In this document: positions 1 to 16,382 of the stretch, in pieces | How positions within the stretch are numbered: position 1 is the first letter of the stretch | Layout of the letters: every line of letters starts with the position of its first letter | Assembly: GCF_013817205.1 (NCBI RefSeq) | Contig: NZ_JACDDD010000003.1 | Location: 27,879-91,878 of the forward strand | Reading direction: 5' to 3' | Source: Polaromonas sp. | GTDB lineage: Bacteria; Pseudomonadota; Gammaproteobacteria; Burkholderiales; Burkholderiaceae_C | Length of the DNA: 64,000 nt | Program-made: the position numbers and the translations under genes | The notes under the pieces: generated by a model | What the model saw: only the letters and a program-made list of their open reading frames with translations | Told to the model about the DNA's origin: nothing | Database searches by the model: none

Positions 1-1368
1 CTCGCCGCCGCTCATGCTGCCGACGGCCTGCTTGACCATGTCGCCGCTGAAATTGAAGTTGCCCAGAAAGCTGCGCAGGTCCTGCTCACGTGTGGGCTGG
101 TTGCCTAGCTTGCCGGCTGCGGTCATTTCCTTGACCAGGCGGATCATGTGCTCCAGCGGGTTGTCGGCGGGGCGTAACACGTCGAGCTCCTGCTGAGCGA
201 AATAGCCGATGTTCAGGCCCTTGCCCTCGGTCATCTCCCCACTGATGGGGGTCAATGCCCTCGCAATGGTCTTGACCAGGGTTGACTTGCCTTGCCCGTT
301 GGCGCCCAGAATGCCGATGCGCTGGCCGGCGAGCACCGACTTGCTGACGTTCTGCACGATGACGGTGGGCGGCGTGCCTTCGGGCGCATCCTCGGGCGCG
401 GGGTAGCCGAAGAATGCGTTCTGCATCGACAGCATGGGGTTGGGCAGGTTCGCCGGTTCCTTGAACTCGAAAGTGAAGTCGGCCTCGGCGAGAAGCGGTG
501 CGATTTTCTCCATGCGGTCCAGCGCCTTGACCCGGCTTTGCGCCTGTTTGGCCTTGCTGGCCTTGGCCTTGAAGCGGGCGATGAATTTTTGCAGGTGGGC
601 AATCTTGTCCTGCTGCTTGTTGAATGCGCCTTGTTGCAGCGCCATCTGTTCGGCGCGCAGGTCCTCAAACTTGCTGTAGTTGCCGCCATAACGCGTCAGC
701 TTGGCACGTTCGATGTGCACCGTCACGTCGGTCACGGCATCGAGAAATTCGCGGTCATGGCTGATGACCAGCATGGTGCCAGGGTAGCGCTGCAGCCAGG
801 CTTCCAGCCAGACCAATGCGTCCAGGTCCAGGTGGTTGGTGGGTTCGTCGAGCAGCAGCAGCTCGGAAGGGCACATCAGGGCGCGCGCCAGTTGCAGGCG
901 CATGCGCCAGCCGCCGGAAAAACTGTTGACCGGGTTGTCAAGTTCACTGACCTTGAAGCCGAGTCCGAGGATCAGTGCCTGGGCCCTGGCCTGCGCGTCG
1001 TGCGCGCCGGCGTCGTAAAGCTCCATGTAGGCGTGCGCCATTCGGTCGCCGTCGCCGCTTTCTTCGGAGGCGGTGACCTCGGCCTGCGCTGCCAGCAGCA
1101 CCACATCACCCTCGACCACATAGTCGGTGGCACTTTGCTCCGTTTCGGGCATGTCCTGGGCGACCTGCGCCATGCGCCACTGCGCGGGAATGTAGAACTC
1201 ACCGCCGTCTTCGTGCAAGGTGCCGTTGAGCATGGCAAACAGTGACGATTTGCCGGCGCCGTTGCGCCCCACCAGGCCGATTTTTTCGCCGGGGTTGAGG
1301 GTGACAGACGCGCTGTCGAGAATCACTTTGGCGCCGCGACGCAGCACCACGTTTTTAAGGGTAATCAT
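1..1368 (-). CDS. yheS: ABC-F family ATPase (YheS-like), 3' end outside window
   Basis: Soluble duplicated ATPase of the ABC-F type, which acts on ribosomes rather than in transport. The first 456 residues are present; the gene runs off the left edge. Walker A GRNGAGKSS lies at about 34-42, signature SFSGGW at about 148, Walker B LLLLDEPTNHLDLD at about 170, then a Lys/Gln-rich linker (about 235-290) and the second Walker A GANGQGKST at about 353. The visible part ends at the second signature, SMSGGE. There is no membrane segment. The start is ATG at 1368, 53 bp after prmB, so it is probably the last gene of the dap run. Uup is the main alternative; the opening residues and linker resemble E. 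coli YheS more. Confidence 0.9.
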   Translation of the reverse strand, partial: MITLKNVVLRRGAKVILDSASVTLNPGEKIGLVGRNGAGKSSLFAMLNGTLHEDGGEFYIPAQWRMAQVAQDMPETEQSATDYVVEGDVVLLAAQAEVTASEESGDGDRMAHAYMELYDAGAHDAQARAQALILGLGFKVSELDNPVNSFSGGWRMRLQLARALMCPSELLLLDEPTNHLDLDALVWLEAWLQRYPGTMLVISHDREFLDAVTDVTVHIERAKLTRYGGNYSKFEDLRAEQMALQQGAFNKQQDKIAHLQKFIARFKAKASKAKQAQSRVKALDRMEKIAPLLAEADFTFEFKEPANLPNPMLSMQNAFFGYPAPEDAPEGTPPTVIVQNVSKSVLAGQRIGILGANGQGKSTLVKTIARALTPISGEMTEGKGLNIGYFAQQELDVLRPADNPLEHMIRLVKEMTAAGKLGNQPTREQDLRSFLGNFNFSGDMVKQAVGSMSGGE

Positions 1369-1421
1369 TTAAAACAGACAAACTCGGGAAAGGATGTGGC
1401 CCAGGGGCCAGGACGCAGGTT

Positions 1422-4724
<3,303 letters not shown>

Positions 4725-4757
4725 CGTCGGTTCCGATCAATCAGTCAGGAGAGGCTA

Positions 4758-5585
4758 TCAGTCGCGGAGAAGATCATTGAGACTGGTGGTCGCGCGGGTC
4801 TTGGCATCCACTCGCTTCACGATCACCGCGCAGTACAGACTGTATTTGCCGCCGGCCTTGGGCAGGTTGCCCGACACCACAACAGAACCTGCCGGGATGC
4901 GGCCGTAGGTCACGGTGTCGGCTTCGCGGTCGTAGATCGGCGTGCTCTGGCCGATGTAGACGCCCATGGAGATAACGGAATTTTCTTCGACAATCACGCC
5001 TTCGACCACTTCCGAGCGTGCACCGATAAAGCAGTTGTCTTCGATGATGGTCGGGTTCGCCTGCAGCGGCTCCAGCACGCCGCCCAGGCCAACGCCGCCG
5101 GACAGGTGCACGTTCTTGCCGACCTGCGCGCAGCTGCCGACGGTGGCCCAGGCATCAACCATGGAGCCTTCATCGACGTAAGCGCCGATGTTGACGTAGC
5201 TGGGCATCAGGATCGCGCCCTTGGCAATGAAGCTGCCGCGACGTGCCACCGCAGGCGGCACCACACGCACGCCGCTGGCTTTCATTTCCTCTTCGCTCAG
5301 GTGGGCGAACTTGGTCGGCACCTTGTCGAAAAACCCGAGGTCGCCGGCGCGCATCATCACGTTGTCTTTCAGGCGGAAGCTCAGCAGCACGGCCTTCTTG
5401 ATCCACTGATGCGTGGTCCATTGGCCCACGCCCTGGCGCGTGGCCACGCGCAGCCGGCCGGCGTTGAGCTCGGAGATCGTGTGCTCCACCGCGTCCTGGA
5501 CTTCTTTCGACGCGGCCGTCGGGGACAGATTCGCGCGGTCGTCCCAGGCGGCGTTGATGATGCTTTCGAGTTGGTCTTGATTCAT
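4758..5585 (-). CDS. dapD: Tetrahydrodipicolinate N-succinyltransferase DapD
   Basis: Transfers a succinyl group from succinyl-CoA to tetrahydrodipicolinate, the first step of the succinylase branch of diaminopimelate synthesis. The protein has the left-handed beta-helix hexapeptide pattern (for example [20 protein letters not shown], then [10 protein letters not shown]). Choosing ATG at 5585 ([14 protein letters not shown]) gives 275 residues, the normal family length; an upstream in-frame ATG adds an unrelated basic stretch and is rejected. Only 2 bp separate it from the dapC stop, so the two are coupled. Confidence 0.95.
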   Translation of the reverse strand: MNQDQLESIINAAWDDRANLSPTAASKEVQDAVEHTISELNAGRLRVATRQGVGQWTTHQWIKKAVLLSFRLKDNVMMRAGDLGFFDKVPTKFAHLSEEEMKASGVRVVPPAVARRGSFIAKGAILMPSYVNIGAYVDEGSMVDAWATVGSCAQVGKNVHLSGGVGLGGVLEPLQANPTIIEDNCFIGARSEVVEGVIVEENSVISMGVYIGQSTPIYDREADTVTYGRIPAGSVVVSGNLPKAGGKYSLYCAVIVKRVDAKTRATTSLNDLLRD

Positions 5586-5587
5586 GG

Positions 5588-6793
5588 TCACTTTGCGGTG
5601 GATTGGATGAAGGAAACGATTCTTTCTGCGGCTTCGACACACTCGGCGGTTTCAGCCACCAGGGCCATACGGATTCTGCCGGCGCCTGGGTTGTGGCCGC
5701 GGGCTTCGCGGGCCAGATAACTACCGGGCAGCACCACGACATTGTAAAGAGCGAGCAGCTCGCGCGAGAAAGTCGCGTCATCGCCAGCAAAACGCTCAGG
5801 GATCGCAGCCCACAGGTAAAAACCGGCGTCGGGCAGGGCCACGTCCATGACTTTGGCCAGTAGGGGCGTGACTGCGGCGAACTTCTCGCGGTACATCGCG
5901 CGGTTGAGCCCGACATGTTCTTCGTCATCCCAGGCGGCAATGCTGGCAGCTTGCACGACGGGGCTCATGGCGCTGCCGTGGTAGGTGCGGTAGAGCAGAA
6001 AGGGCTTGATCAGGGCCGCATCACCGGCCACAAAGCCGCTGCGCAGACCCGGCACATTGCTGCGTTTGGACAGGCTGGTCAGCGTGATGAGGTTTTTGAA
6101 ATCATGGCGCCCCAGTTGCTCGGCGGCTTGCAGCCCGCCCAGTGGCGGCTCGTCACGGAAGTAGATCTCGCTGTAGCACTCGTCCGAGGCAATCACGAAG
6201 CCGTAGCGCTCGCTCAGCTCGAACAGCAGTTTCCACTCGTCCAGGCCCATCACCGCGCCGGTGGGGTTGCCGGGTGAGCAGACAAACAGCAGTTGCGTCT
6301 TTTGCCAGACCTCCTGTGGCACGGCGGCCCAGTCGACGGCGAAGTTGCGCGCCGGGTCGCTGGGGGCGAACCAGGTGTCTGCGCCCGCAAGAAGCGCAGC
6401 GCCTTCATAGATTTGATAGAAGGGATTGGGTGACACGACCGTCGCGCCGGGCTGTGTGGGATCGATCACGGTCTGAGCCAGGGCGAACAGCGCTTCACGC
6501 GAGCCATTGACCGGCAGGATCTGCGTTAGCGGATCCAGGCTCAGGCCGTAACGCCGCTGCATCCAGCCGGCCATGGACTGGCGCAGCCTGGGTTCGCCGG
6601 CCGTTGCGGGATAGCTGGCCAGCCCGGCGAGGCTGGCGCTCAGCGCGGTCTTGATCAGCTCGGGGGTGGCATGTTTGGGCTCCCCAATCCCCAGGCTGAT
6701 GGGCCGGTAGGCAGGATGGGGGGCGACATCGGCGTGCAGCAGGCGCAGCCGCTCAAAAGGGTAGGGCTGCAGGCGTTTCAACAGGGGATTCAT
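5588..6793 (-). CDS. dapC: Succinyldiaminopimelate aminotransferase DapC
   Basis: Fold-type I PLP-dependent aminotransferase of 401 residues that makes N-succinyl-L,L-diaminopimelate from the keto form with glutamate. The PLP lysine is in [10 protein letters not shown] (about 243); the ligand regions [10 protein letters not shown] and [10 protein letters not shown] are intact. It is the first gene of the leftward dapC-dapD-pilU-dapE-prmB-yheS run, and the company of dapD and dapE supports DapC over other class I aminotransferases. It is divergent from smc across a 301-bp spacer. Confidence 0.92.
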   Translation of the reverse strand: MNPLLKRLQPYPFERLRLLHADVAPHPAYRPISLGIGEPKHATPELIKTALSASLAGLASYPATAGEPRLRQSMAGWMQRRYGLSLDPLTQILPVNGSREALFALAQTVIDPTQPGATVVSPNPFYQIYEGAALLAGADTWFAPSDPARNFAVDWAAVPQEVWQKTQLLFVCSPGNPTGAVMGLDEWKLLFELSERYGFVIASDECYSEIYFRDEPPLGGLQAAEQLGRHDFKNLITLTSLSKRSNVPGLRSGFVAGDAALIKPFLLYRTYHGSAMSPVVQAASIAAWDDEEHVGLNRAMYREKFAAVTPLLAKVMDVALPDAGFYLWAAIPERFAGDDATFSRELLALYNVVVLPGSYLAREARGHNPGAGRIRMALVAETAECVEAAERIVSFIQSTAK

Positions 6794-7094
6794 GGCCCGG
6801 ATTATCCCGTGTGTACGCCGGGGGCCGGCCAGCTACGGCAGCTGGCACCATGCTTGCTATTGAATTTATAGCTAACTTCCCTTGCTGGTCGGGGGCTAGG
6901 GGGCGATTTGATGCATCAGCCGGTGGGACAGGCTGCGGGGAGGCCCCGGACACCCTTTTTTACAGCGGCCAGCCCTGGTCCCTCGGGTAACATTGCAGGC
7001 TCAGCATTGCTGGAGGCGGGTCGGGTGCTTCCTGAAAGCGCTATAAAAATCAACGACTTAGCTCCAAAGCGCCAAGAAGAAAACAGGGTCTGCC
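6794..7094. other. Divergent spacer between dapC and smc
   Basis: This 301-bp spacer carries no convincing gene. It should contain the promoters of the leftward dap run and of smc. The dapC-proximal part holds R1 repeat copy 3. Nearer smc there is an A/T-rich CTATAAAAATC that could serve as a -10 region, but I see no convincing -35 partner. Confidence 0.6.
6853..6914 (-). repeat. R1 repeat copy 3 (dapC-smc spacer)
   Basis: Near full-length R1 unit. Read on the minus strand it has GCATCAAATC at the left, CTAGCCCCCGACC in the middle and AGCTATAAATTCAATAGC at the right. The right end is a short inverted repeat (GCTAT...ATAGC). Confidence 0.88.
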
Positions 7095-10000
7095 GTGCGT
7101 CTCAATTCGATCAAGTTATCCGGGTTCAAGTCCTTTGCCGAACCGACCAATTTTGTGCTGCCGGGGCAACTGGTCGGCGTGGTCGGCCCCAACGGTTGCG
7201 GCAAGTCCAACATCATGGATGCCGTGCGCTGGGTGCTCGGTGAAAGCCGCGCCTCTGAGCTGCGCGGCGAGTCCATGCAGGACGTGATCTTCAACGGCAC
7301 CAACCTCCGCAAACCGGCCAGCCGCTCCAGCGTCGAACTGGTCTTCGACAACGCCGACCACCGCGCAGGCGGCCAGTGGGGCCAGTTTGCCGAAATCGCC
7401 GTCAAGCGGGTGCTCACGCGCGACGGCACCAGCAGCTACTACATCAATAACCAGCCGGTGCGCCGGCGTGACGTGCAGGACGTGTTCCTGGGCACCGGCC
7501 TGGGACCGCGCGCCTACGCCATCATCGGACAGGGCACGATCAGCCGCATCATCGAATCCAAACCCGAGGAGCTGCGCCTGTTCCTCGAGGAAGCCGCGGG
7601 TGTTTCCAAGTACAAGGAGCGCCGCCGCGAAACCGCCAACCGCCTGAGCGACACGCGTGAGAACCTGACGCGCGTCGAGGACATCCTGCGCGAGCTCAAT
7701 GCCAACCTCGACAAGCTGGAGAAGCAGGCCGAGGTCGCCTTGCGCTACAACACCTTGCACGCCGACGCTACGCTCAAGCAGCACCAGCTGTGGTTTCTGA
7801 AGCGCGCCGAGAGCGAAGCCGATCAGGCCAGAGTCAAGGCCGAAGCCGAAAAATCGGTCAACGACCTCGAAAGCCGCATCGCCGATTTGCGCCACATCGA
7901 GGCTGACCTGGAAACCATTCGCCAGGCGCACTATGCCGCTGGCGACCATGTGAACCAGGCCCAGGGCAAGCTGTACGAGGCCAGTGCCGAAGTCGGACGC
8001 CTGGAGGCCGAAATCCGTTTTGTGGTGGAGGGCCGGCAGCGGGTCGAGCAGCGGCTGGCGCAATTGAAAGAGCAAACCGCCCAGTGGGCCGCGCGCAAGG
8101 ATGACGCCGCGCAGGAAACCGAAAACCTCGCCGCCCAAGCGCTGCAGGCCGAAGAACAGTCAGAACTGCTGGCCGCACAAAGTGAAGACCAGGCCGGCCA
8201 GCTACCCGCGCTGGAAGAAGCGCTGCGCGCTGCCCAGTCCAAGGCCAATGAGCAGCGCGGCAGTGTCGGCCAGGTGCAGCAGCAGATCCAGGTGCTGGCC
8301 GCCGACCAGCGCAATATCGAGGAGCAGTCGCGCGCGCTGAGCCTGCGCCACGAACGCCTGAGCGCCGACAAAAACGCGCTCAACGCCCCCGACGAGGCGC
8401 GCCTGGCCAACCTCAACACGCAGTTCAGCGCGGCGCAGGAAAACCAGGAAATGGTCGAGGCCCGCCTGCACGAGCTGACCGACAGCGTGCCGCAGCTCGA
8501 CGAGGATCGGCGCACCAGGCAGCAGACCGTCAACACTGAATCGGCCAAACAGGCCGAGCTGTCAGCGCGCATGGAAGCGCTTAAGGCGCTGCAGGAAAAG
8601 GTCAAGACCGACGGCAAGCTCAAACCGTGGCTGGCCAAACACGGGCTCGATGGTTTGCAGGGCCTGTGGAGTCGCATTCACATCGAACAGGGCTGGGAAA
8701 ACGCCCTCGAAGCCGCGCTGCGTGAGCGCCTGGGCGCGCTGGAAGTCAGCCGCCTGGACATGGTGCGTGGTTTTGCCGGGACTGACGGCCGCGATACCCC
8801 GCCGGCCAAACTCTCGTTTTATTCGCCGCCATCGGCCGCCGCCCCGGCCCCGGCTTCGCGCCCCGGCCTGAAACCACTGGGCGATTTCCTTCGCCTCGGC
8901 GATGCCGGCCAGGCCGCGTTGCTGGGCGACTGGTTGCACGGCTGCCTGACCGCCACCAGCCTGGACGATGCCCTGGCCGTGCGCCAGCAACTGCAGGCCG
9001 GTGAGGTGATTTTTGTGCAGACCGGCCATGCGGTAACGCAGCACAGCGTAAGTTTTTATGCCCAGGATTCAGAGCAATCCGGCCTGCTGGCGCGCGCCCA
9101 GGAAATCGAAAACCTTGAAAAGCAACTGCGTGGCCAGGCACTGATCGCTGACGAGGCGCGCAGCGCGCTGATTCGTGCCGAAGCGGCTTACGCCGACGCC
9201 GCCCAGCGTCTGGCCACGGCGCGACGCGAAGCGGCCGAAGGCCAAAGCCGCACCCACGAGCTACAGGTCGAGGTCCTGCGCCTGACCCAACTGGCCGAAC
9301 AGACCCGGGCACGCAGCGAGCAGATTGCTGCCGACCTCGGCGAAATCGACGCCCAGATGGCTGACCTGCAGGAACGCAAGGTCACCGCCGAGGCGCGTTT
9401 TGAAGAACTCGACATGCAACTGGCCGACAGCCAGGAGCGCCACGCCCAGCTTGACGACCGCGTGATCGAGGCCGAGCGCAAATTGAACGAATCGCGCGAA
9501 CAGCAGCGCGCGCTCGAGCGCCAGTCGCAGGAAGCGCAGTTTGCGCTGCGCAGCCTGGCTTCGCGCCGCGACGAGCTGGCACGTTCAATAGAAATCGCCG
9601 CGCAGCAGGCCGCAACAATTGCCAGCGAGGAAGAGCGCGCCAAAGAGGAACTATCGCGCCTCAGCGATGCCGCCGCCAAGGCCGGCCTGCAGGATGCGCT
9701 CAACGTGAAGCTGGAGCGCGAGGCTGACCTGGGTGCCAAACGCAGCCAGTATGACGACCTGACCACCAAGCTGCGGGCCAGCGACGAGCGCCGGCTGCAG
9801 CTGGAACGCGAACTCGAGCCGCTGCGCCAGCGCATCACCGAGTTCCAGCTGAAAGAACAGGCGGCGCGCTTGGGGTTCGAGCAGTACGCGCAACTGCTGG
9901 CCGATGCCCAGGCTGACCTCGTCGCAGTCGAGTCATCGATCCAGACCGGCAATGTGCGCCTGACTGGCCTGCAGGGCGAGATCGACCGCATCAACCGCGA

Positions 10001-10628
10001 GATCCAGTCCCTGGGTGCGGTGAATCTGGCGGCTCTCGATGAACTGGCCAGCGCGCGCGAACGCAAGCAGTTCCTCGATGCGCAGTCGGCCGACCTCAAC
10101 GAGGCCATGAACACGCTGGAAGACGCGATCAAGAAGATCGATACCGAAACGCGTGAGCTGCTGTCCGCCACCTTTGAAACGGTGAACCGGCATTTCGGCG
10201 AGATGTTCCCCCGGCTGTTCGGCGGCGGCAATGCCAAACTGATGATGACCGGCGAGGAAATCCTCGACGCCGGCGTGCAGGTGCTTGCGCAGCCGCCCGG
10301 CAAGAAGAACCAGACCATCCATTTGCTGTCGGGCGGCGAAAAGGCACTGACCGCAATTGCGCTGGTGTTTGCGATCTTCCAGCTCAATCCCGCGCCATTC
10401 TGTCTGCTGGACGAGGTGGATGCGCCGCTGGACGACGCCAACACCGAGCGTTATGCCAAGCTGGTGGCCAGCATGAGCAAGGAAACCCAGTTCCTGTTCA
10501 TCAGCCACAACAAGATCGCCATGGAAATGGCCGAACAACTCATCGGCGTCACCATGCAGGAGCAGGGCGTTTCGCGCATCGTTGCGGTCGATATGGAAGC
10601 AGCCCTCGGATTTGCGGAGGTCGCATGA
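7095..10628 (+). CDS. smc: Chromosome partition ATPase Smc
   Basis: SMC protein of 1177 residues that condenses and segregates the chromosome with ScpA/ScpB. Walker A GPNGCGKSN is at about 31-39. Long heptad-rich coiled coils flank a hinge at about 510-660. The C-terminal head has signature LSGGEKALTA (about 1077) and Walker B CLLDEVDAPLDDAN (about 1105). The start is GTG at 7095 with AGGGT upstream. It opens the conserved smc-zipA-ligA order. The stretch at about 575-595 in the hinge is rich in Pro and Ala, which is a lineage feature rather than a fault. Confidence 0.97.
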   Translation: MRLNSIKLSGFKSFAEPTNFVLPGQLVGVVGPNGCGKSNIMDAVRWVLGESRASELRGESMQDVIFNGTNLRKPASRSSVELVFDNADHRAGGQWGQFAEIAVKRVLTRDGTSSYYINNQPVRRRDVQDVFLGTGLGPRAYAIIGQGTISRIIESKPEELRLFLEEAAGVSKYKERRRETANRLSDTRENLTRVEDILRELNANLDKLEKQAEVALRYNTLHADATLKQHQLWFLKRAESEADQARVKAEAEKSVNDLESRIADLRHIEADLETIRQAHYAAGDHVNQAQGKLYEASAEVGRLEAEIRFVVEGRQRVEQRLAQLKEQTAQWAARKDDAAQETENLAAQALQAEEQSELLAAQSEDQAGQLPALEEALRAAQSKANEQRGSVGQVQQQIQVLAADQRNIEEQSRALSLRHERLSADKNALNAPDEARLANLNTQFSAAQENQEMVEARLHELTDSVPQLDEDRRTRQQTVNTESAKQAELSARMEALKALQEKVKTDGKLKPWLAKHGLDGLQGLWSRIHIEQGWENALEAALRERLGALEVSRLDMVRGFAGTDGRDTPPAKLSFYSPPSAAAPAPASRPGLKPLGDFLRLGDAGQAALLGDWLHGCLTATSLDDALAVRQQLQAGEVIFVQTGHAVTQHSVSFYAQDSEQSGLLARAQEIENLEKQLRGQALIADEARSALIRAEAAYADAAQRLATARREAAEGQSRTHELQVEVLRLTQLAEQTRARSEQIAADLGEIDAQMADLQERKVTAEARFEELDMQLADSQERHAQLDDRVIEAERKLNESREQQRALERQSQEAQFALRSLASRRDELARSIEIAAQQAATIASEEERAKEELSRLSDAAAKAGLQDALNVKLEREADLGAKRSQYDDLTTKLRASDERRLQLERELEPLRQRITEFQLKEQAARLGFEQYAQLLADAQADLVAVESSIQTGNVRLTGLQGEIDRINREIQSLGAVNLAALDELASARERKQFLDAQSADLNEAMNTLEDAIKKIDTETRELLSATFETVNRHFGEMFPRLFGGGNAKLMMTGEEILDAGVQVLAQPPGKKNQTIHLLSGGEKALTAIALVFAIFQLNPAPFCLLDEVDAPLDDANTERYAKLVASMSKETQFLFISHNKIAMEMAEQLIGVTMQEQGVSRIVAVDMEAALGFAEVA

Positions 10629-10664
10629 CGATAGTTAAGGAGAGAGGCGCATGTTGGGCTCTTC

Positions 10665-10763
10665 AGTTCAGCCGGGGCCGCGGAACCGGCTTCGCCGGGC
10701 CGCAGGCGCAGCGGCCCCCTCGGGGGGCAGAGAGCCACACGCAGTGGGCGAACGTGGGGGCTA
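10665..10763 (-). repeat. R2 repeat, smc-zipA junction
   Basis: About 100 bp filling the space between smc and zipA. Its reverse complement starts GCCCCCACGTTCGCC and contains the palindromic core GCCCCCCGAGGGGGC. It aligns closely, in inverted orientation, with the copy at 46709-46808. The GTGGGGGC end lies a few bases before the zipA ATG, so the repeat may supply the ribosome binding site. Confidence 0.85.
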
Positions 10764-10764
10764 G

Positions 10765-11844
10765 ATGAGCACACTTCAGATCAGTCTGGCAATCATTGGC
10801 GGCATCGTGCTGGCCATCGTGGTGGCGCACAGCGCCTGGTCAGCGCGCAAAAATTTGCCGATGCAGCCCACGCCCGACCCGGTGGCCCCGGTCATCGAAC
10901 CGACCGTCGGGGACTTCGCACCCCACGGCGAGGACACCCAGCCCCAACGCCTGGAACCCGGCTTTGACGGTGACTCCGGCATGGACGCCCTGACGGCGCT
11001 GACTACGCCTGAGAAAAGACCGGGCCTGGACGCGTTGATTGATGTGATTGCCCCCATCGTCATCGACTCGGTGGTGTCGGGCGAGGCGGCGCTGGCCGAC
11101 ATGCCAGGCACGCGCCGCGCCGGCAGCAAGCCCTTCGCCATCGAGGGCCTGAGCCTGGCCACAGGTGCCTGGGAAACCCCGACCGCCGGCCAGCGTTACA
11201 GCGCCTTCCAGGCCGGCGTGCAACTGGCCAACCGCACCGGCGCGCTGAACCAGATCGAATTTTCCGAATTTGTCATGAAGGCCCAAGCCTTTGCCGACGC
11301 CATCGACGGCCTGCCGGAGTTTCCGGACATGATGGAAGAGGTGGCGCGCGCCCGCGAACTCGACAGCTTTGCCAGCACCCACGATGCACAGCTGGGCTTC
11401 ACCCTGCGTGCCAGGCACACGGCCTGGAGCCCCGGTTATGTACACCAGAGTGCGGCCAAGCTCGGTTTTGTGGCCGGGTCCATCCCGGGCCGCATGGTGC
11501 TGCCGGCCAGTCAGTCCGGCCCGCACGCGCCGCCGGTGCTGGGCCTGTCCTTCGACACCCAGGCCGCCATGGCTGAAGAGCCGGAACAGACGGCCTTGCG
11601 CGAGCTGACGCTGTCGCTGGATGTGCCGCAGGTGTTGCGCGCCGAGCAGCCGTTTGTACGACTTTGCGAGGCCGCGATTGCGTTGGCTTCCAGCATGGAC
11701 GGCGTGATCATCGACGACCAGGGCCAGCCGATCCGGCCGGAAGCCATGGAAGCCATCCACGCCGACCTGGAGCAGCTCTACAACACGCTGGAAGAGCGCG
11801 ACATGCCAGCCGGATCTGCGCTGGGCCGGCGCCTGTTCTCCTGA
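10765..11844 (+). CDS. zipA: Cell division protein ZipA-like (FtsZ-binding C-terminal domain)
   Basis: Membrane-anchored division protein of 359 residues. One N-terminal membrane segment (about 5-23, IGGIVLAIVVAHSAW) is followed by a Pro/acidic linker and a C-terminal globular domain (about 210-345) resembling the ZipA FtsZ-binding fold. E. coli ZipA tethers FtsZ to the inner membrane; the role here is inferred from topology and position. It lies between smc and ligA as in many proteobacteria. The primary sequence is divergent, so the name rests partly on synteny. Confidence 0.8.
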   Translation: MSTLQISLAIIGGIVLAIVVAHSAWSARKNLPMQPTPDPVAPVIEPTVGDFAPHGEDTQPQRLEPGFDGDSGMDALTALTTPEKRPGLDALIDVIAPIVIDSVVSGEAALADMPGTRRAGSKPFAIEGLSLATGAWETPTAGQRYSAFQAGVQLANRTGALNQIEFSEFVMKAQAFADAIDGLPEFPDMMEEVARARELDSFASTHDAQLGFTLRARHTAWSPGYVHQSAAKLGFVAGSIPGRMVLPASQSGPHAPPVLGLSFDTQAAMAEEPEQTALRELTLSLDVPQVLRAEQPFVRLCEAAIALASSMDGVIIDDQGQPIRPEAMEAIHADLEQLYNTLEERDMPAGSALGRRLFS

Positions 11845-11896
11845 AAATGGGATGCTTGCCGCGTCTGTTGTTGCGACTTTAATGTATGAGATTGCC

Positions 11897-11938
11897 AAAA
11901 AGTCGCGACTTTTTGACAATTTGATTTAAAATAGTCGC
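11897..11938 (+). promoter_or_regulatory. Palindromic operator and probable leaderless promoter of the AAA gene
   Basis: A perfect 18-bp palindrome, AAAAAGTCGCGACTTTTT, spans 11897-11914. GCGACTTT at 11873-11880 and AGTCGC at 11933-11938 are further half sites. A -10-like TAAAAT at 11927-11932 ends only 6 bases before the ATG, so transcription would begin at or near the start codon. No good -35 lies 17 bp upstream. The half-site array suggests a regulator binding site, but the regulator is unknown. Confidence 0.55.
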
Positions 11939-15162
<3,224 letters not shown>

Positions 15163-15167
15163 TCGGT

Positions 15168-15608
15168 TCAGGGAGCAGGCGGGACGGCATCAGGCATCTT
15201 TTCCGGCCGGCGCCATATCCAGACCAGCACACAGACCATGACGGCAATCACCACCAACGCCATCCAGCGCTTGGGAAAAGTCAGCAGCATGAAGACCGCG
15301 CTGCCACTCATGGTCAGGGTGGTCAGCCATTTGGCACGCCGGCGCACTACACCGCCGCGCCGCCACTCGGTCAGCATGGGCCCGAACGCCCGATGCGCTT
15401 CCAGCCAGGCCAGCAGTTTCGGTGAACTGCGGGCCGCAGCCCAGGCCGACAGCAGGATGAAGGGTACCGTTGGCACCACCGGCAAGAACAGACCGACGAT
15501 GCCCAGCACCAGGCTGGTGACCGCAAGGGCGATCAGCAGCCAGCGTACGGGCGCCGCAGGCGGGGTGGTGCCGGGGAGCGCCGGCGGGGGATCGGGTTGG
15601 TCGGCCAT
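15168..15608 (-). CDS. DUF454 (YbaN-like) inner membrane protein
   Basis: Small inner membrane protein of about 146 residues. Visible hydrophobic segments are WLLIALAVTSLVLGIVGLF, the adjoining VPTVPFILLSAWAA, and a C-terminal pair. The PVVPTVPFILLSAWAAARSS block is the hallmark of DUF454/YbaN. Function unknown. The start at 15608 (MADQPDPPP) is preferred; an in-frame ATG at 15644 would add 12 residues. It converges on ligA with a 5-bp gap. Confidence 0.82.
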   Translation of the reverse strand: MADQPDPPPALPGTTPPAAPVRWLLIALAVTSLVLGIVGLFLPVVPTVPFILLSAWAAARSSPKLLAWLEAHRAFGPMLTEWRRGGVVRRRAKWLTTLTMSGSAVFMLLTFPKRWMALVVIAVMVCVLVWIWRRPEKMPDAVPPAP

Positions 15609-15739
15609 GCCCCATTTTGCCGTGTGGCAGGCGCGGCTCTGCATGCTCGGGGTTTTGCCATTGCCCAGGAGCGGGAGCCGCGCGTTACGGTGATCAAGAG
15701 GTCCATGCTGCCCTATCGCCGGGACGGTAAACTGCGGTC

Positions 15740-16030
15740 ATGAAACGTCAAACAGCGCTCCGGCTTCTCACAGAGCACAAATCCCGTTTGGTCAGCCAAT
15801 TTGGCGTGACAAAACTCGCTGTATTTGGCTCAACCGCACGGGATTCAGCCACTGACCAAAGTGATGTCGATGTTCTTGTCGCCTTCGATGGCCCAGCGAC
15901 TTCGGCCCGCTATTTTGGCGTGCAGTTCTACCTCGAAGACCTGCTGGCCTGCCGTGTTGATCTGGTCACGGAAAAAGCGCTACGCGCCGAACTCCGGCCC
16001 TTTGTGGAGAGGGATGCTGTTCATGTCTGA
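15740..16030 (+). CDS. mntA: MntA-type nucleotidyltransferase antitoxin
   Basis: 96-residue minimal nucleotidyltransferase. It carries the defining GSx10DxD motif, read as GSTARDSATDQSDVDV. In characterised type VII pairs MntA transfers AMP groups onto the HEPN toxin HepT and so disarms it. The gene overlaps the downstream HEPN gene by 8 bp, with antitoxin first. It is flanked by housekeeping genes, which is common for a self-maintaining inserted module. The pairing is seen in the sequence; neutralisation by AMPylation is inferred from the family. Confidence 0.88.
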   Translation: MKRQTALRLLTEHKSRLVSQFGVTKLAVFGSTARDSATDQSDVDVLVAFDGPATSARYFGVQFYLEDLLACRVDLVTEKALRAELRPFVERDAVHV

Positions 16031-16382
16031 GGGCATGTCAAACCGGGAATGGCGTTTTTATATTGACGACATGCTCGATTTCTGTGTCCGCGTGCAGACT
16101 TTTACGACAGGGCTCGATCAAGCCGGATTTGTAAACGATGACTTGCGTTTTGATGCCACGGTTCGCAATCTTGAGTTGATTGGTGAGGCCGCCAACCATA
16201 TCCCCGAATCGGTCCGTACCTCGTTGCCGCAGATTCCGTGGCGCATGATCATTGCAACGCGAAATCGACTCATTCACGGTTATCTCGGAATCGACCATGA
16301 CACTCTCTGGAGTATTGTCGAAACCGACGTTCCGACCTTGCTTGTCCATCTACAAACGCTGAAAGCGAGGTGGGTGCCATGA
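16023..16382 (+). CDS. hepT: HepT-type HEPN toxin (RNase), DUF86 family
   Basis: 119-residue HEPN protein. The catalytic RNase motif Rx4HxY appears as RNRLIHGY near the C-terminal third; the Tyr is the residue AMPylated by MntA in studied pairs. An [10 protein letters not shown] block is typical of DUF86. Start ATG at 16023 overlaps mntA; ATG at 16035 (MSNREW) is an alternative. Its stop overlaps the def start (ATGA), so an essential housekeeping gene is tied translationally to a toxin gene, which is odd. Confidence 0.88.
   Translation: MSEGMSNREWRFYIDDMLDFCVRVQTFTTGLDQAGFVNDDLRFDATVRNLELIGEAANHIPESVRTSLPQIPWRMIIATRNRLIHGYLGIDHDTLWSIVETDVPTLLVHLQTLKARWVP

Noticed and set aside
9188..10444. 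418-codon minus-strand frame inside smc
   Set aside because: It mirrors the Smc coiled coil and head; the Ser/Arg-rich translation is typical of antisense high-GC reading.
11913..11932. TTGACA (11913) with TAAAAT (11927) as a normal sigma-70 promoter
   Set aside because: The spacer is only 8 bp, too short for a -35/-10 pair. A leaderless start with the palindrome as operator fits better.
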